Positions 1 through 9,748 of a stretch of DNA of 64,000 bases are shown piece by piece. Both the position numbers and the translations under genes were made by a program. Source of the stretch: Phycisphaerae bacterium RAS2 (GTDB lineage Bacteria > Planctomycetota > Phycisphaerae > UBA1845 > UTPLA1); contig CP036352.1 of assembly GCA_007753915.1 (NCBI GenBank), forward strand, positions 1,116,001-1,180,000, in the 5' to 3' direction. Under the pieces are notes generated by a model. It was given only the letters and a program-made list of their open reading frames with translations, ran no database searches and was not told the origin of the DNA. Every line of letters starts with the position of its first letter. Position 1 is the stretch's first letter.

Positions 1-193
1 GCATGAACGCTTCGTGAACGAGGCCGGTGGGGTCGAGCGTGTGGCCCCGGCGCTCGCGTCGCAGATACCGCGCGGCGAGGTTTCGCAATTCGTCGTAGAC
101 AAGGGGAAGCAGTTGCGCGGCAACGACGGACGGTTCAGAAGTGGGCAGGGCCGCCAGGATCTGCGTCGCGGGTGAAGATTTGCCGTGTTCCAT
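1..193 (-). CDS. ECF-type RNA polymerase sigma factor, N-terminal part (cut by window edge)
   Basis: The reverse strand from an ATG at 193-191 reads through the window edge with no stop, giving about 64 residues. The segment [18 protein letters not shown] followed by [13 protein letters not shown] is the region-2 start typical of the planctomycete-rich ECF subfamily annotated as TIGR02999. Such sigma factors commonly sit beside Ser/Thr kinases, but the neighbour on that side is outside the window. It would direct RNA polymerase to a small regulon. Only the N-terminus is present here, so the length and the DNA-binding region 4 cannot be judged. Confidence 0.85.
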   Translation of the reverse strand, partial: MEHGKSSPATQILAALPTSEPSVVAAQLLPLVYDELRNLAARYLRRERRGHTLDPTGLVHEAFM

Positions 194-355
194 GCATCCG
201 TCGCGGGGAATCGGACTCCATGCCGTTCCGCAAACGGATTATCCGTGACGCCGAATCAAAACTCAAGCTTGACCGTTGAGCGGGTTTCTTTCGCCGTTGC
301 AAGCCAGGGCGGAGGGCACGAAGGATACCAATCGCCCTCCACCCTGACTGCGTAA

Positions 356-826
356 TCAGGCTCGCCCGTCCGGGCGCACAATCCAATCCGTATTCGGTTC
401 GATGACAACGGAGACGCCGTCCAGTTTCATGGTCGCGGCTTTGATATTCGGCTTGAGCAACTGCGCGGCCAATCCCGTCAGCTCACCCAATGCAGCCCGC
501 GTCGATTTGGGGCGGTCGGTGCGAATGACTCGGCAGTTAGTCTGCAATCGTTGCGCCAAGGCTGTGAGCAAACGCATGACAATCAGCCACAGGCTGCGCG
601 GCGCTTCGATCCCGTCGAAGTAGAAAATCACGGCGTCAAACCGGTGATACTCGAAGATTTTCGCAATTCGCTTGAAGACGAGGCAGAACTCCCGCAGGCT
701 CAAATTTGGACCGCGAGGTTGAAGCCAAAGGCTCCCCGTTCCCGAGGCCGCGATGTACCATCGATCGAGCATGTGCTGGATGTGGGCGGTTGAATCCTTC
801 TCCAGTCGGTCGTTGCATTGGATCAT
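356..826 (-). CDS. Hypothetical protein, 156 aa
   Basis: I do not recognise a family. The ATG at 826 is preferred because GAGGAAAG lies just upstream; an open frame continues to 913 but its extra 29 residues look like translated non-coding sequence. The central stretch FDAVIFYFDGIEAPRSLWLI alternates hydrophobic strand and helix in a way reminiscent of STAS or receiver-like alpha/beta folds, but no phosphoacceptor or signature is convincing. There is no signal peptide. It stands alone between the truncated sigma factor and the DUF2092 operon, both on the same strand. Confidence 0.5.
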   Translation of the reverse strand: MIQCNDRLEKDSTAHIQHMLDRWYIAASGTGSLWLQPRGPNLSLREFCLVFKRIAKIFEYHRFDAVIFYFDGIEAPRSLWLIVMRLLTALAQRLQTNCRVIRTDRPKSTRAALGELTGLAAQLLKPNIKAATMKLDGVSVVIEPNTDWIVRPDGRA

Positions 827-1222
827 GGCCTTTCCTCGGTTGGTTTCAATCCCGCCAGCCGGGCGAATCCGGGCAGCCGCATGTGGAACGTTCCACGGTG
901 GTCGTCCGTTCATCCGGGATTGCGGTCCAAAGAGGAAAGCGATTTATTGCCGTCCGGCCCGCAACGGGCGCGGATTGCAGCCGGAAGAGCATTGAATTGA
1001 TCGTCCGTTAACGGGAAAGATCAGCACGAGATGAATTGAGTGGGCATTGCAGGGAACTGAAGTCCGCCGAGGGAGGGAGTATCGGGCGCGGCGGCACAGC
1101 GATCCCAACCGTCGCGCGAGATCGGCACCGACGGGTGGCTCGGCCAATCCGTCACTCGGTATACCGCTTGATTCTTCAGTCAAGGCTGCCGGGCGACCCG
1201 CGCGCCAACGCAAAGATCAGAG
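827..1222. other. Intergenic stretch, nothing recognised
   Basis: About 400 bp between the hypothetical gene and the 3' end of the DUF2092 operon. Short open frames exist in all directions but none has a ribosome binding site with a protein-like composition. I see no clear terminator, repeat or RNA motif. Confidence 0.5.
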
Positions 1223-3004
1223 TTATTTCCCTTTTGCAACCGGCGTCAGTTCGAATCGCTTAACGTCGGCCGGCAGCTTGAACTCAAACGTCTCGGCCGA
1301 GAAGGTCGGGTTGGCGTCCCATTTCAAGACCTCGGCCGAATAGCGGAATCGCTCCGTGTCGATGCCGTAGTCAATCGAAATCTTGCGAAGAATCGGCTGA
1401 TCGCCCGCATCGACCCAGATCTCCCACGTGGAGCTGTCCGTCGTGAAGGCCAGATGATGGCATGCATGGTCGCCGATCTTGGTCTGGCCCACATAGCGCC
1501 CCTGGGCAGCGCGGCTCACCATTCGATCGTACAGATCCTTGTAGAGCAGGTCTTCCATCGGAACAACGATGCCGTACTCATCGGCGAGTTTGTCCAACGC
1601 GGCGTCGACGGTCTCGGGCATCGGTACGGAAGTATAGACATTCTTCTTCATATCGAGCATCGAGACGACTTTGCCGTCGTACACGGCGCGGCGCTTGCCT
1701 GTGTCCGAGCTGACGTCGACCGCGACTTTGCCCGGTCGGTTGAAGCTCAAGGTCCGGCGCTCCGAGACCTGGATCTTCTCGCCGCCTTCTCCCATCTGGT
1801 CGTATGTGCATTGCGCGGAGAAACCAAACGCCGCCAGACCGGTGATGTAGTCGCACATGGTCTTGAGGTACTTGTATGGATTCTCCTGCTCGGCGGCGGC
1901 ATCGGCGGCGGCCTTTTCCGATTCCGGGATTGCCGCCACCACGTAGCCGGGTTTGCCGTCCTGCTGGCCTTCCTGGTAATAGACGCCGTCCGAGACGTAG
2001 TACGTGCTGTTATCGATGACAACCGTCTCACTCTCGTCCGGCAGGCTCGGATAGTAGTAACCCTCCGGAGGATAGGTCCAGCCGTAGTACATGCTGTCGC
2101 CCACCCAGTAGGGTGAGTACCACGCGAAGCCGGCGCACCAGTAGTCATTGCCGTGCCACGGATAATGAATTGATCCGCCGGGGAGGTTCGTCACATAGCG
2201 GTTGCCGAGTGGGCCGCGCGCTGCGGCGATGCCCGTGCCGCCCGGACCGCGCACGGCACCCGCGGCGCCGCCATATGGCCCGCGAATGCCTGCGGCCGCG
2301 CCACCGCGCGGACCGCGCACCGCTGCCGCCGCGCCGCCACCCGGCCCGACGACGCCGACTGCGCCGCCACCGCGCGGACCGCGGATCGCGCCGATGGTGC
2401 TTCCGCCGGGAGTCGTGACGGAACCGCCGTGAATGATCGACCCGCTGTTGCCCGGCCGGTAGATCGGCTGGCTGGGTCGATTGATTCCTGCGCCGCCGGT
2501 CGCCGACCCGATTCGTTGGCCGGACCCGACTCCAGTGCCCGGTCGATAGCTCGGCGTGGAGGGCCGCGCCATGGGCCGATTGATGGTGCTCGACCTGCCG
2601 CCGGCATAGTTCGGGCGGGAGTAAGAAGGAGACGCCGGCCGGGAATAAGTGGGCGACGATGGACGGGAATACCCCGATGAAGGGCGTGAATAGCCGGACG
2701 ACGGCCGGGAGTACCCCGACGACGGGCGCGAATAGGACGACGAAGGCCTCGAATAAGACGAACCTGATCGGGGCGACGAGTAGCGCACGCTTCCATGATT
2801 GGAGTAGGACGGTCGGCTGTAACCACCACCGCGCGATCCGCCGCCGCGATACCCACCGCCGCCGCGATACCCACCTCCGCCGCCACCGCGTCGGCCGCCG
2901 CCGCCCCGGCCGCCGCGCGGATACGAGAAAGTGTCGTTTGCTGTCACCGCGAAGGTGAACAGTCCGATGAGGGCTATGCAGAATCGCTTCTGGTTTCGTG
3001 TCAT
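1223..3004 (-). CDS. Exported Gly/Ser/Tyr-rich protein with C-terminal DUF2092 domain, 593 aa
   Basis: From the ATG at 3004 there is a signal peptide (RFCIALIGLFTFAVTA), then about 110 residues of RGGGG and YSRPSS repeats, then about 100 residues of a second low-complexity zone of GGAA-RGP repeats (gene positions about 2200-2430). After a Tyr/Trp-rich linker, the last 230 residues form a DUF2092 domain (ENPYKYLKTMCDYI to the end), a periplasmic family thought to share a LolA/LppX-type lipid-binding fold. An in-frame ATG eight codons upstream overlaps the preceding gene, so 3004 is preferred; it leaves a 10-bp gap to the paralogous upstream gene. The fusion of a long disordered repeat to DUF2092 is unusual. 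Function unknown; envelope location is likely. Confidence 0.8.
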   Translation of the reverse strand: MTRNQKRFCIALIGLFTFAVTANDTFSYPRGGRGGGGRRGGGGGGYRGGGGYRGGGSRGGGYSRPSYSNHGSVRYSSPRSGSSYSRPSSSYSRPSSGYSRPSSGYSRPSSGYSRPSSPTYSRPASPSYSRPNYAGGRSSTINRPMARPSTPSYRPGTGVGSGQRIGSATGGAGINRPSQPIYRPGNSGSIIHGGSVTTPGGSTIGAIRGPRGGGAVGVVGPGGGAAAAVRGPRGGAAAGIRGPYGGAAGAVRGPGGTGIAAARGPLGNRYVTNLPGGSIHYPWHGNDYWCAGFAWYSPYWVGDSMYYGWTYPPEGYYYPSLPDESETVVIDNSTYYVSDGVYYQEGQQDGKPGYVVAAIPESEKAAADAAAEQENPYKYLKTMCDYITGLAAFGFSAQCTYDQMGEGGEKIQVSERRTLSFNRPGKVAVDVSSDTGKRRAVYDGKVVSMLDMKKNVYTSVPMPETVDAALDKLADEYGIVVPMEDLLYKDLYDRMVSRAAQGRYVGQTKIGDHACHHLAFTTDSSTWEIWVDAGDQPILRKISIDYGIDTERFRYSAEVLKWDANPTFSAETFEFKLPADVKRFELTPVAKGK

Positions 3005-3014
3005 GGGAGGCTCC

Positions 3015-3779
3015 CTAGTTCCGGGCAATCAGGTCTTCCATCGCAACGGCCTGCGCATCGGCCGGCGGCGTGAACTTGAATGTCTCATCCGTCAGCGACG
3101 GCGACAGGTCCCAGCCATCCATCACCGCGACGTATTGCGGCTGGTTGTGCTCTTCGATGTAGGTGATGACCAACTTGCGCGGCAGCGGCTGGCTGCCGGC
3201 GTCGATCCAGATCTGCCAGTCGATGTTCTCCTGCTGGAACAGCAGGTGGTGGCAGGGGGTTTCGCCGACCTGGTGCAGACCGAGATAAGTCCCGACTTCG
3301 ACATTCTCAACCAGCGAGTCGTACGTTTTGCCCACTAACAGATCCGCCATAGGCATGATCAGGTCGTATTCGTCGGCGAGGTAGTCGAGCATGGCGCCCA
3401 CGCTACCGGGCACAGACTCGGTGGCATAGGCGTGATGATCTTCATCGAAGAGCGTCAGCGTGCCGCCCTGGTACCAGGCGGACCAATACCCTTCGTCCGC
3501 GCGAGTCCGGGCTGACAGCCGATCAGGGCGTGACATGGCAATGTCACTTTCCCGGTTGAACTGGGCGAGCTGGCCCGTGTCGAGGACGCCGTCCATCGTC
3601 GCGGCCACGTGCACCCGAAGCGACTTGGCGCCGTCCAGCGTATGGCACATTCGCTTCAGGATCGGGTCGGCCTGTTCATCGATGTCGCGCGTCGCCGTGT
3701 GCGACTGGGCGCAGCCGACGGCCAACGACAACGCCCCTGCGAGCAAAGCGTTCAACGTCAACTTCCGTTTCAACACCAT
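3015..3779 (-). CDS. DUF2092 family lipoprotein, 254 aa
   Basis: The N-terminus MVLKRKLTLNALLAGALSLAVGC is a lipoprotein signal, with the cysteine of LAVGC as the likely lipidated residue. The rest is a full DUF2092 domain, and it aligns by eye with the C-terminal half of the next gene: both share a LADEYDLIMPMADLL-like segment, a CHHL motif and a WQIWIDAGSQPLPRK-like strand. It is the middle gene of a three-gene minus-strand operon with 10- and 21-bp gaps. The DUF2092 function is not established; a carrier or scaffold role in the envelope is inference. Confidence 0.85.
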   Translation of the reverse strand: MVLKRKLTLNALLAGALSLAVGCAQSHTATRDIDEQADPILKRMCHTLDGAKSLRVHVAATMDGVLDTGQLAQFNRESDIAMSRPDRLSARTRADEGYWSAWYQGGTLTLFDEDHHAYATESVPGSVGAMLDYLADEYDLIMPMADLLVGKTYDSLVENVEVGTYLGLHQVGETPCHHLLFQQENIDWQIWIDAGSQPLPRKLVITYIEEHNQPQYVAVMDGWDLSPSLTDETFKFTPPADAQAVAMEDLIARN

Positions 3780-3800
3780 GAGTGAACCTCCGGGAGCGGA

Positions 3801-5318
3801 TTAAAACTCGGTCTTGTGCTTCTGGGTCATGGCAGCGCGGATTTGAGCACGCCCGGCCTCAAGCTCCATCAGGGCCTGTGTCGCCTGCTGCAGGACGCGC
3901 GCCTTCTCCTCGGCCGTGGCGGCGCGTCGCGCGCGGGCGGCATTCTGCCGGTTGATTTCCGCATTGGGATCCACCGAGGCTTCCAGATCGCCCCAGGTGA
4001 CGTTCGCCGCCTCGGGGTTCATGACGCCTTCGGCCCGAGCCCGCGCCTGAAAGCCGCCGACGCCCAGCGCCGATCCGACTTCCAGCAGCTTCATGTTGAC
4101 ATCCAGGCCCCATTTAATCAGCTCGGGATCGACGTTCAGGATCGGCAGGCGGCCGATGTTCCGGGCATCCCGCGCGACATAGGTCGCGCCTGCGGTGAGC
4201 GACGAGGCCTCGCGCACACGCTTTCCGAATCCGTCGATGATCTTTGAAACCGCGCGATAGTATTGCTTCGACGCGGCTGCACTGGGGGCCGTTGCGACCG
4301 CGGGGTCCTTTGCCTTGTCCGCGGTGTCATTCGCGTCGGCAGCGCCTGATTCTTCAGTATGGCCGGGGTTGGGCGGATTGATGATGCTGCACAGCGCGCG
4401 AAGCCCTTCCGTAGAGAGCTTTCCGTTCGCGAGGATCGTCGTGCCCTTCGCGGAGAATTTCCATGTCTTGATGTCGTCGATCGACGCACCCACGCGCTCC
4501 ATCGCGTCGGTCAGCATGGGCTTGGCATACGACGCCAATTCATCGGTGGGCTGGCCAAAGTCGATCGTGCATTTGCCGCTGATCTCGCTACCGACCTCCA
4601 CGAACAGCGTCAACCCCTTCAGGCTGGCGACGATCTCGGAGATGCGACGAGCGTTGATGTCCTTGCCGGCGAGGCTCGCAAACTCATCCATCTCCAGCCG
4701 GCGGCGGCAGCGCTTCTCGCTGACGGCGTCCTGAAGATCAATCGCGAACATGTACTCCGTGTCCGGGACGATCTTCTCCACGGCTGCCCGAAGATACGGC
4801 GTTAGCGCGCCGTCATCACCATCGGTCCGGCCGCACCATCGCGAGGCAAATTGTCGATCGGCCGGGCAAACAACGCCGAGCATCGTCGCTTCGAGGCGGA
4901 TGAAGTAGGCGTTCGCCGGCGTCCAGGCCGCCATGCGATTGCCCATGCCCTCGGTGAAGCCGTTCGCGTTCTTGGCGATGCGATCCATCGAGAGCGTCTT
5001 GCCGACGCGAATCACCGACGCCTCCCAGATCGGCTCCATGTTCGTCGGCTCCAGCCATGATGCCATCATGACATGCTTGGCATCGGGGGGCACGAACAAC
5101 GGCCCCACGGAATAGGCGTCCGACAGCTTGCTGCGCCAGTCTTCTTCCTTGCCCAGCTTGCTGTTGATGAGGCCGTCGACATTGATGAAGGCGATGGCAT
5201 TTGCCCCGGCAGGCAGTCGCCTGGCCAATGCCGAAGCGTCTCCCAATGCCGTTCCGGCGATCATCAGGAGGATGACCAGGCTTCCGATCCACGCTTGTCG
5301 TCTTGCAACTGCAGACAT
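3801..5318 (-). CDS. Exported protein of unknown function, 505 aa
   Basis: The ATG at 5318 follows AAAGGAG with good spacing and opens a signal peptide (QAWIGSLVILLMIAGTALG). An upstream in-frame ATG at 5351 lacks comparable support. The mature protein begins LARRLPAGANAIAFINVD, a pattern I associate with planctomycete exported proteins of about 500 residues with no assigned function. A low-complexity Ala/Asp-rich linker lies near residues 320-350 and the C-terminus is a charged helix rich in Ala, Arg and Glu. It is the first gene of the DUF2092 operon, so the three products probably act together in the envelope. Confidence 0.75.
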   Translation of the reverse strand: MSAVARRQAWIGSLVILLMIAGTALGDASALARRLPAGANAIAFINVDGLINSKLGKEEDWRSKLSDAYSVGPLFVPPDAKHVMMASWLEPTNMEPIWEASVIRVGKTLSMDRIAKNANGFTEGMGNRMAAWTPANAYFIRLEATMLGVVCPADRQFASRWCGRTDGDDGALTPYLRAAVEKIVPDTEYMFAIDLQDAVSEKRCRRRLEMDEFASLAGKDINARRISEIVASLKGLTLFVEVGSEISGKCTIDFGQPTDELASYAKPMLTDAMERVGASIDDIKTWKFSAKGTTILANGKLSTEGLRALCSIINPPNPGHTEESGAADANDTADKAKDPAVATAPSAAASKQYYRAVSKIIDGFGKRVREASSLTAGATYVARDARNIGRLPILNVDPELIKWGLDVNMKLLEVGSALGVGGFQARARAEGVMNPEAANVTWGDLEASVDPNAEINRQNAARARRAATAEEKARVLQQATQALMELEAGRAQIRAAMTQKHKTEF

Positions 5319-5410
5319 CCGATGCTCCTTTGACTTTTCAGGTGATGCCATCCAGTGATCCAGGCAAATGCTTCCTGGGCCGAGCTTCAGCAGCCGCCAG
5401 GAGGTTCCGA

Positions 5411-6214
5411 TCAGTACCGATTCTCAATGAATCGACGCGAGGCCATGGTGGCCTCGTCGTCGTAGGCGTTTTTCTTGTCGCGCTTGGGCAATTCGATGCG
5501 CTTTCGCTTGACCGGCTTGTAGGGGATCAGGCTTAGCAGGTGAGCGATGCAGTTCAGTCTCGCCCGGCGCTTGTCATCCGACGTCACGACGTGCCAGGGC
5601 GCCCACGCTGTGTCGGTCGCGTCGAGCATCATGTCCCGCGCGCGCGAGTAGTCATACCATCGCTCGCGCGAGGGCAGGTCCATGTTGCTTAGCTTCCATT
5701 GGCGAAGCGGGTCTTCGATCCGCGCCTCAAACCGCTTCTTCTGCTCCTCGTTGCTCACCTCGAGCCAGTACTTCACCAGTCGAATGCCGCCGTCCACGAT
5801 GTGCCGCTCGAAAAACGGGCACAACTCGAGAAATCTCCCGTGTTCTTCGTCGGAGCAGAAGCCCATGACGTGTTCCACGCCCGCGCGGTTGTACCAGCTC
5901 CGATCGAAGATAACGATCTCGCCGGCCGCGGGGAAGTGCGGGATGTACCGCTGAATATACAGTTGACTCTTTTCGCGGTCGCTCGGCGCGGGCAGCGCCA
6001 CGACCCGAAACACGCGCGGGCTGACGCGCTCCGTGATCCGGCGGATCAATCCGCCCTTGCCGGCTGCGTCGCGGCCCTCAAAGACCACGATGATCCGTTC
6101 ACCCTTCTCGCGGACCCAGTCCTGAAGAATGCACAACTCGACCTGGAGTTTCTTCAACTCGCGCTCGTAATCCTTGCGCCCGAGCTTCTCTTCAGCGTCG
6201 ATTGCGTCACTCAT
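5411..6214 (-). CDS. ppk2: Polyphosphate kinase 2 (PPK2) family, 267 aa
   Basis: PPK2 enzymes transfer phosphate between polyphosphate and nucleotides. The Walker A motif GRDAAGKGG (about residues 48-56), the DRSWYNRAGVEHVMGF Walker B/lid segment and the conserved WKLSNMD and WYDYSRARD segments are all present, and the length fits the short single-domain PPK2 class. The ATG at 6214 is chosen because GGGAGGTGG precedes it; a frame open to 6277 adds 21 unlikely residues. It is transcribed in the same direction as the DUF2092 operon but 92 bp away. Which nucleotide it uses (ADP, GDP or AMP) cannot be decided here. Confidence 0.95.
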   Translation of the reverse strand: MSDAIDAEEKLGRKDYERELKKLQVELCILQDWVREKGERIIVVFEGRDAAGKGGLIRRITERVSPRVFRVVALPAPSDREKSQLYIQRYIPHFPAAGEIVIFDRSWYNRAGVEHVMGFCSDEEHGRFLELCPFFERHIVDGGIRLVKYWLEVSNEEQKKRFEARIEDPLRQWKLSNMDLPSRERWYDYSRARDMMLDATDTAWAPWHVVTSDDKRRARLNCIAHLLSLIPYKPVKRKRIELPKRDKKNAYDDEATMASRRFIENRY

Positions 6215-6904
6215 GGTGGTGATCCACCTCCCTACGAGGCTCCAGCCGCCCAGCGCCGCATTGTACGCCCTTTTCAATCCCGGCGGGTAGGAACCCGACA
6301 GTGAAATTCGAAGATCGCACCATCAACGATTCAGGGGGCGATTGCTTCCAATTACGGATAGAGAGCCCGTCCTGCCGCCGATGACGGCATACTTCCATCG
6401 AAGGTGCTTTGCTGGCACGATTCATGCCGAGGTTGTCGGGGACGGCGAAGTGGCATCGCCGGCAGCGCTCCGGCATGGCGAGGGCCGTTTCGATCAGGAA
6501 TTCATAACGCGTGGATCGCAAGAGGCCGCATGGAAACGGGGAAAGCGCCGCGGGGGCATTTTCCCCACCTTTGAGTACAGATAGCACTTGAACCGAGCCG
6601 CGCTCTTTAGCACGCGGGTTCGGATATTCTCATACCAAGTGCCCGCTTCCTGGCGGCCGCTTCGGACATCGCGAACCGAAGTCAGGGGTCACGGCTCTGG
6701 TCGAGACTCAAACGCTACCCGCATCCACGGGCTGAAACATATCTTCAAGAAGATGCGAGTTACCATGGCCGCGTTCAACCGGAGCGAAATGCTCTGCCGC
6801 AGGTTCGGCAGCGGCAATCTGTTCCCGCAGTTGAATCCGGAATCGGTTTCGACGTAAATAGGCGTCCATCGGCGAACTGACAGGGCAATGGCGGCCTCGA
6901 TTCA
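6215..6904. other. Intergenic region between divergent genes, nothing recognised
   Basis: About 690 bp separate the start of ppk2 from the LOG-family gene on the other strand, so promoters for both should lie here. Short open frames of 60-126 codons occur but show no ribosome binding site, domain or protein-like composition. I could not identify a convincing promoter, operator or repeat. Confidence 0.5.
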
Positions 6905-7732
6905 ATGGCGAAGAAGAAGCGAACAATTGACGAATGGGAACGGGATTGGAAAGCAACTTGGACCGCGCGCCGTAAGCCGGCATTTGAATTCAAGTCTGTC
7001 AAATCTGTCAAACACGCGAACACCGAGCGAGCGTTCTTGATGGAAGCCCGCACGCCGCAGAAGGAGCGTGCGCGCCTCCAACGCATCAATCAGGAATTCG
7101 AGCGCGGGTTTAAGGCACTTCACCAACTGGGGCCGGCCGTCACGGTGTTCGGCTCGGCGCGATTCAAGGAGAATCATCGCTACTATCAACTCGCGCGCGC
7201 GGTGGGAGGCGAGTTGGCTCGCGCTGGTTTTGCGACGCTCACCGGCGGCGGTCCCGGCATCATGGAGGCCGCCAATCGCGGCGCGAAAGAGGCCGGCGGC
7301 GCGAGTTGCGGGTTAAATATCATTCTGCCGCACGAGCAAAGCGCCAATCCATACGTGGACAAGAGCGTCGAGTTTCATTACTTCTTCGCTCGCAAGGTCA
7401 TGCTCGTGAAGTATTCGTGCGCCTTCATCATCATGCCCGGTGGCTTGGGTACGCTCGACGAGTTCTTTGAAGCCGCGACGCTAATCCAGTGCAAGAAAAT
7501 CGGCCCGTTTCCCGTCGTCCTCATGGGCAGGTCGTTCTGGTCGGGCATGCGGAAGTGGGGCCGCACACTTGTTAAGGAAGGCGTCTTCAATCAGGATGAG
7601 TTGGGCTTCGGGTGGGTCACGGATTCACCGGCCGAAGCGGTTGAGGTTGTTCGTCGAAGTCTGCCGCCCGAAGTGCGACGGCGGTTGACGCCAGTCAAAC
7701 CGAGACGGGTCACTCGCGCGAGGAAGGCATGA
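6905..7732 (+). CDS. LOG family (TIGR00730) Rossmann-fold nucleosidase-like protein, 275 aa
   Basis: The LOG family, often mislabelled lysine decarboxylase, includes cytokinin riboside monophosphate phosphoribohydrolases and related purine nucleotide nucleosidases. Visible here are VTVFGSARF, LTGGGPGIMEAANRGA and the catalytic-site motif PGGLGTLDEFFE, spaced as in the family. The first 60 residues are a Lys/Arg-rich extension with a helical ERGF-type segment. The stop overlaps the next gene's start in an ATGA, so translation is probably coupled to the RNase downstream. The physiological substrate is not evident. Confidence 0.93.
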   Translation: MAKKKRTIDEWERDWKATWTARRKPAFEFKSVKSVKHANTERAFLMEARTPQKERARLQRINQEFERGFKALHQLGPAVTVFGSARFKENHRYYQLARAVGGELARAGFATLTGGGPGIMEAANRGAKEAGGASCGLNIILPHEQSANPYVDKSVEFHYFFARKVMLVKYSCAFIIMPGGLGTLDEFFEAATLIQCKKIGPFPVVLMGRSFWSGMRKWGRTLVKEGVFNQDELGFGWVTDSPAEAVEVVRRSLPPEVRRRLTPVKPRRVTRARKA

Positions 7733-9120
7733 AAATAAGAATCATCGGCGCTGCGGGCGGAGAGGTCACCGGCTCGGCCTACATGGTCGAGACACGCCAG
7801 TCGCGCGTCCTGATTGATTGCGGACTGTTTCAGGGAGGCAGGAAAAGCGAATCGCTGAATCGCCCGCCGGCCAAACCCAACATGAAGCTCGATGCGGTGC
7901 TCCTGACCCACGGCCACCTCGACCATACCGGGCGCCTGCCGCTCCTGGCCAAGCTCGGTTGGCGCGGACCGATCCATGCGACACCTGCAACGGGCCAGAT
8001 GACCTCGCTCATCGTGCGCGATTCCGCCCGGCTTCAAGTTGCCGATGCCGATCGGCAGACGCGCAAGAACCTTCGTGCAGGCAAGCCGCCCGCGCAGCCG
8101 CTCTACACGCAGGAAGAAGCACAAGCGGTGCTCGGCATGCTGCGGGAGGTCCCGTACCAGAAGCCCGTTGACGTTGCACCGGGGATTCGCGCGTTATGGA
8201 CTGAAGCAGGGCACATGCTCGGCTCGTCCAGCATCAAGCTCCTCGTGCGCGAGGATGGGAAAGAGAAGAGTGTCGTTTTTTCCGGGGATCTCGGCCCCTT
8301 GAGCATTCCGCTGCTGCGCGGCTTCGAGCCGTTCAAGCAGGCCGACCTCGTCTTTCTCGAGTCAACCTACGGCGACCGCGACCACCGGCCCTTTCTCGAC
8401 ACCGTCGAGGAGTTTGTCGAAATCGTGAGGCGAACCTCGAAATCCGGCGGCAAGATTCTCGTGCCCACGTTCGCCGTGGGCAGGGCGCAACTTCTGACCA
8501 GTTTATTGGGATGGATGTTTCGCAAGAAAGGCGTCAAGCCCTTCCCGATTTTTCTCGACAGCCCGATGGCCATCGAAGCCTTGAAGATTTACACGAATCA
8601 CCGTGAGTTGTTTCACGAGGCCATGACCAAGTTCATTCAGGAAAAGCCTCTGCGCGAAGACCTCCGCACGATGAAGCTGACGGCCGGCACCGATGAAAGC
8701 CGGGCCATCAACGACGCCAAAGGGCCGTGCCTCGTCATGGCCGGCGCGGGCATGTGCAACGGCGGCCGGATTCTGCACCACTTGAAGCAGAACCTTTGGA
8801 AACCCGAGACCCATGTATTGATTGTTGGGTATCAAGGGCACGGTTCGCTTGGTCGCCAGTTAGTCGATGGGGCGAAGGAAGTCCGCATCCATGGCGAGAA
8901 AATCGTAGTGCGTGCGAGGGTTCACTCCCTAAGCGGCTTCAGTGCTCATGCGGGTCAGACGGACCTCCTCAAGTGGTTCGCCGTCATTGCCCCGAGCAAG
9001 CCGCGAGTCGTCCTGACGCATGGGGAAAACGGTCCTCGCAGGGAGTTGGCCCGTCAAATTCAAAGTCGTTTCAAACTAAAATGCACTCTGCCTGATATGG
9101 GCGACGTGATTGAACTGTGA
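7729..9120 (+). CDS. MBL-fold beta-CASP ribonuclease / RNA-specificity-domain hydrolase, 463 aa
   Basis: The protein starts directly with the metallo-beta-lactamase fold (IRIIGAAGGEVTGSAYMVE) and carries the zinc motif THGHLDHTG near residue 60, the downstream GHMLGS and FSGDLG metal-binding segments, and then the beta-CASP domain with LESTYGDRDHR, FAVGRAQ and the C-terminal motif VHSLSGFSAHAGQTDL. Length and order match the YSH1/CPSF73-like bacterial RNases (COG1236). It is likely cytoplasmic and acts on RNA; an exact substrate is unknown. It is coupled to the LOG gene by a 4-bp overlap. Confidence 0.93.
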   Translation: MKIRIIGAAGGEVTGSAYMVETRQSRVLIDCGLFQGGRKSESLNRPPAKPNMKLDAVLLTHGHLDHTGRLPLLAKLGWRGPIHATPATGQMTSLIVRDSARLQVADADRQTRKNLRAGKPPAQPLYTQEEAQAVLGMLREVPYQKPVDVAPGIRALWTEAGHMLGSSSIKLLVREDGKEKSVVFSGDLGPLSIPLLRGFEPFKQADLVFLESTYGDRDHRPFLDTVEEFVEIVRRTSKSGGKILVPTFAVGRAQLLTSLLGWMFRKKGVKPFPIFLDSPMAIEALKIYTNHRELFHEAMTKFIQEKPLREDLRTMKLTAGTDESRAINDAKGPCLVMAGAGMCNGGRILHHLKQNLWKPETHVLIVGYQGHGSLGRQLVDGAKEVRIHGEKIVVRARVHSLSGFSAHAGQTDLLKWFAVIAPSKPRVVLTHGENGPRRELARQIQSRFKLKCTLPDMGDVIEL

Positions 9121-9158
9121 CACAGAAGACCTCCCAATAACGAGCAAAGGAGACACCC

Positions 9159-9575
9159 ATGCAGCCTGCTCTCAAGCCAATTCGATGGTCGTACCGACTA
9201 GCATGCTTCGCGCTGATCGCCGCTTCGACCGGATGCGTCAACCTCACGGGCCACTGGATCGGCAGTGATCTCAAACCCGAGATGGCCCGGGATCAGTTTC
9301 AGTTTCTGCGCGGCGGCGAGCAGACCGACAACTTTGTAAATACCGACTTGCGCCTTCAGCAGGACGGCAGCTACACCGCGGTCACGAACTACGGCGGAAC
9401 GCTGCACAACAACACCGGCACCTGGAAATACGACGACAAGGGCTACGTCACGTTCTCGGATTCACAGGGCCATTCGTACGTCTATGCAGCGAAAAAGATC
9501 GACGACAACACGCTGCAGATCATTCGCGGCATCAAGGGAACGGACGTCACGCTGACGTTGAAGAAAGCCCCCTGA
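9159..9575 (+). CDS. Small lipoprotein, 138 aa
   Basis: AAAGGAG sits seven bases before the ATG. The N-terminus has a lipoprotein signal ending in AASTGC. The mature part contains TGHWIGSD, a run of alternating polar strands and TGTWKYDDKGYVTFSD, so a small all-beta, lipocalin-like domain is plausible. I do not recognise a named family. It is 38 bp after the RNase gene on the same strand, and is followed by another lipoprotein gene. Confidence 0.8.
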   Translation: MQPALKPIRWSYRLACFALIAASTGCVNLTGHWIGSDLKPEMARDQFQFLRGGEQTDNFVNTDLRLQQDGSYTAVTNYGGTLHNNTGTWKYDDKGYVTFSDSQGHSYVYAAKKIDDNTLQIIRGIKGTDVTLTLKKAP

Positions 9576-9748
9576 TCGCCGATCGGACGGATTCGATCCT
9601 GCGCGGTGGCCTGTGCAGCAGCGCCTTGCGGTGCAGCCGTCTTGGCTAATTAACATGGTCTCGCATCGTGGCCAAGCGTGTTGCCACGTCGATGTCGCGC
9701 ACCGTGGCGTCTCATCGCGCCGACTCGTTCAAGAGAGGTGGTGTTCCC

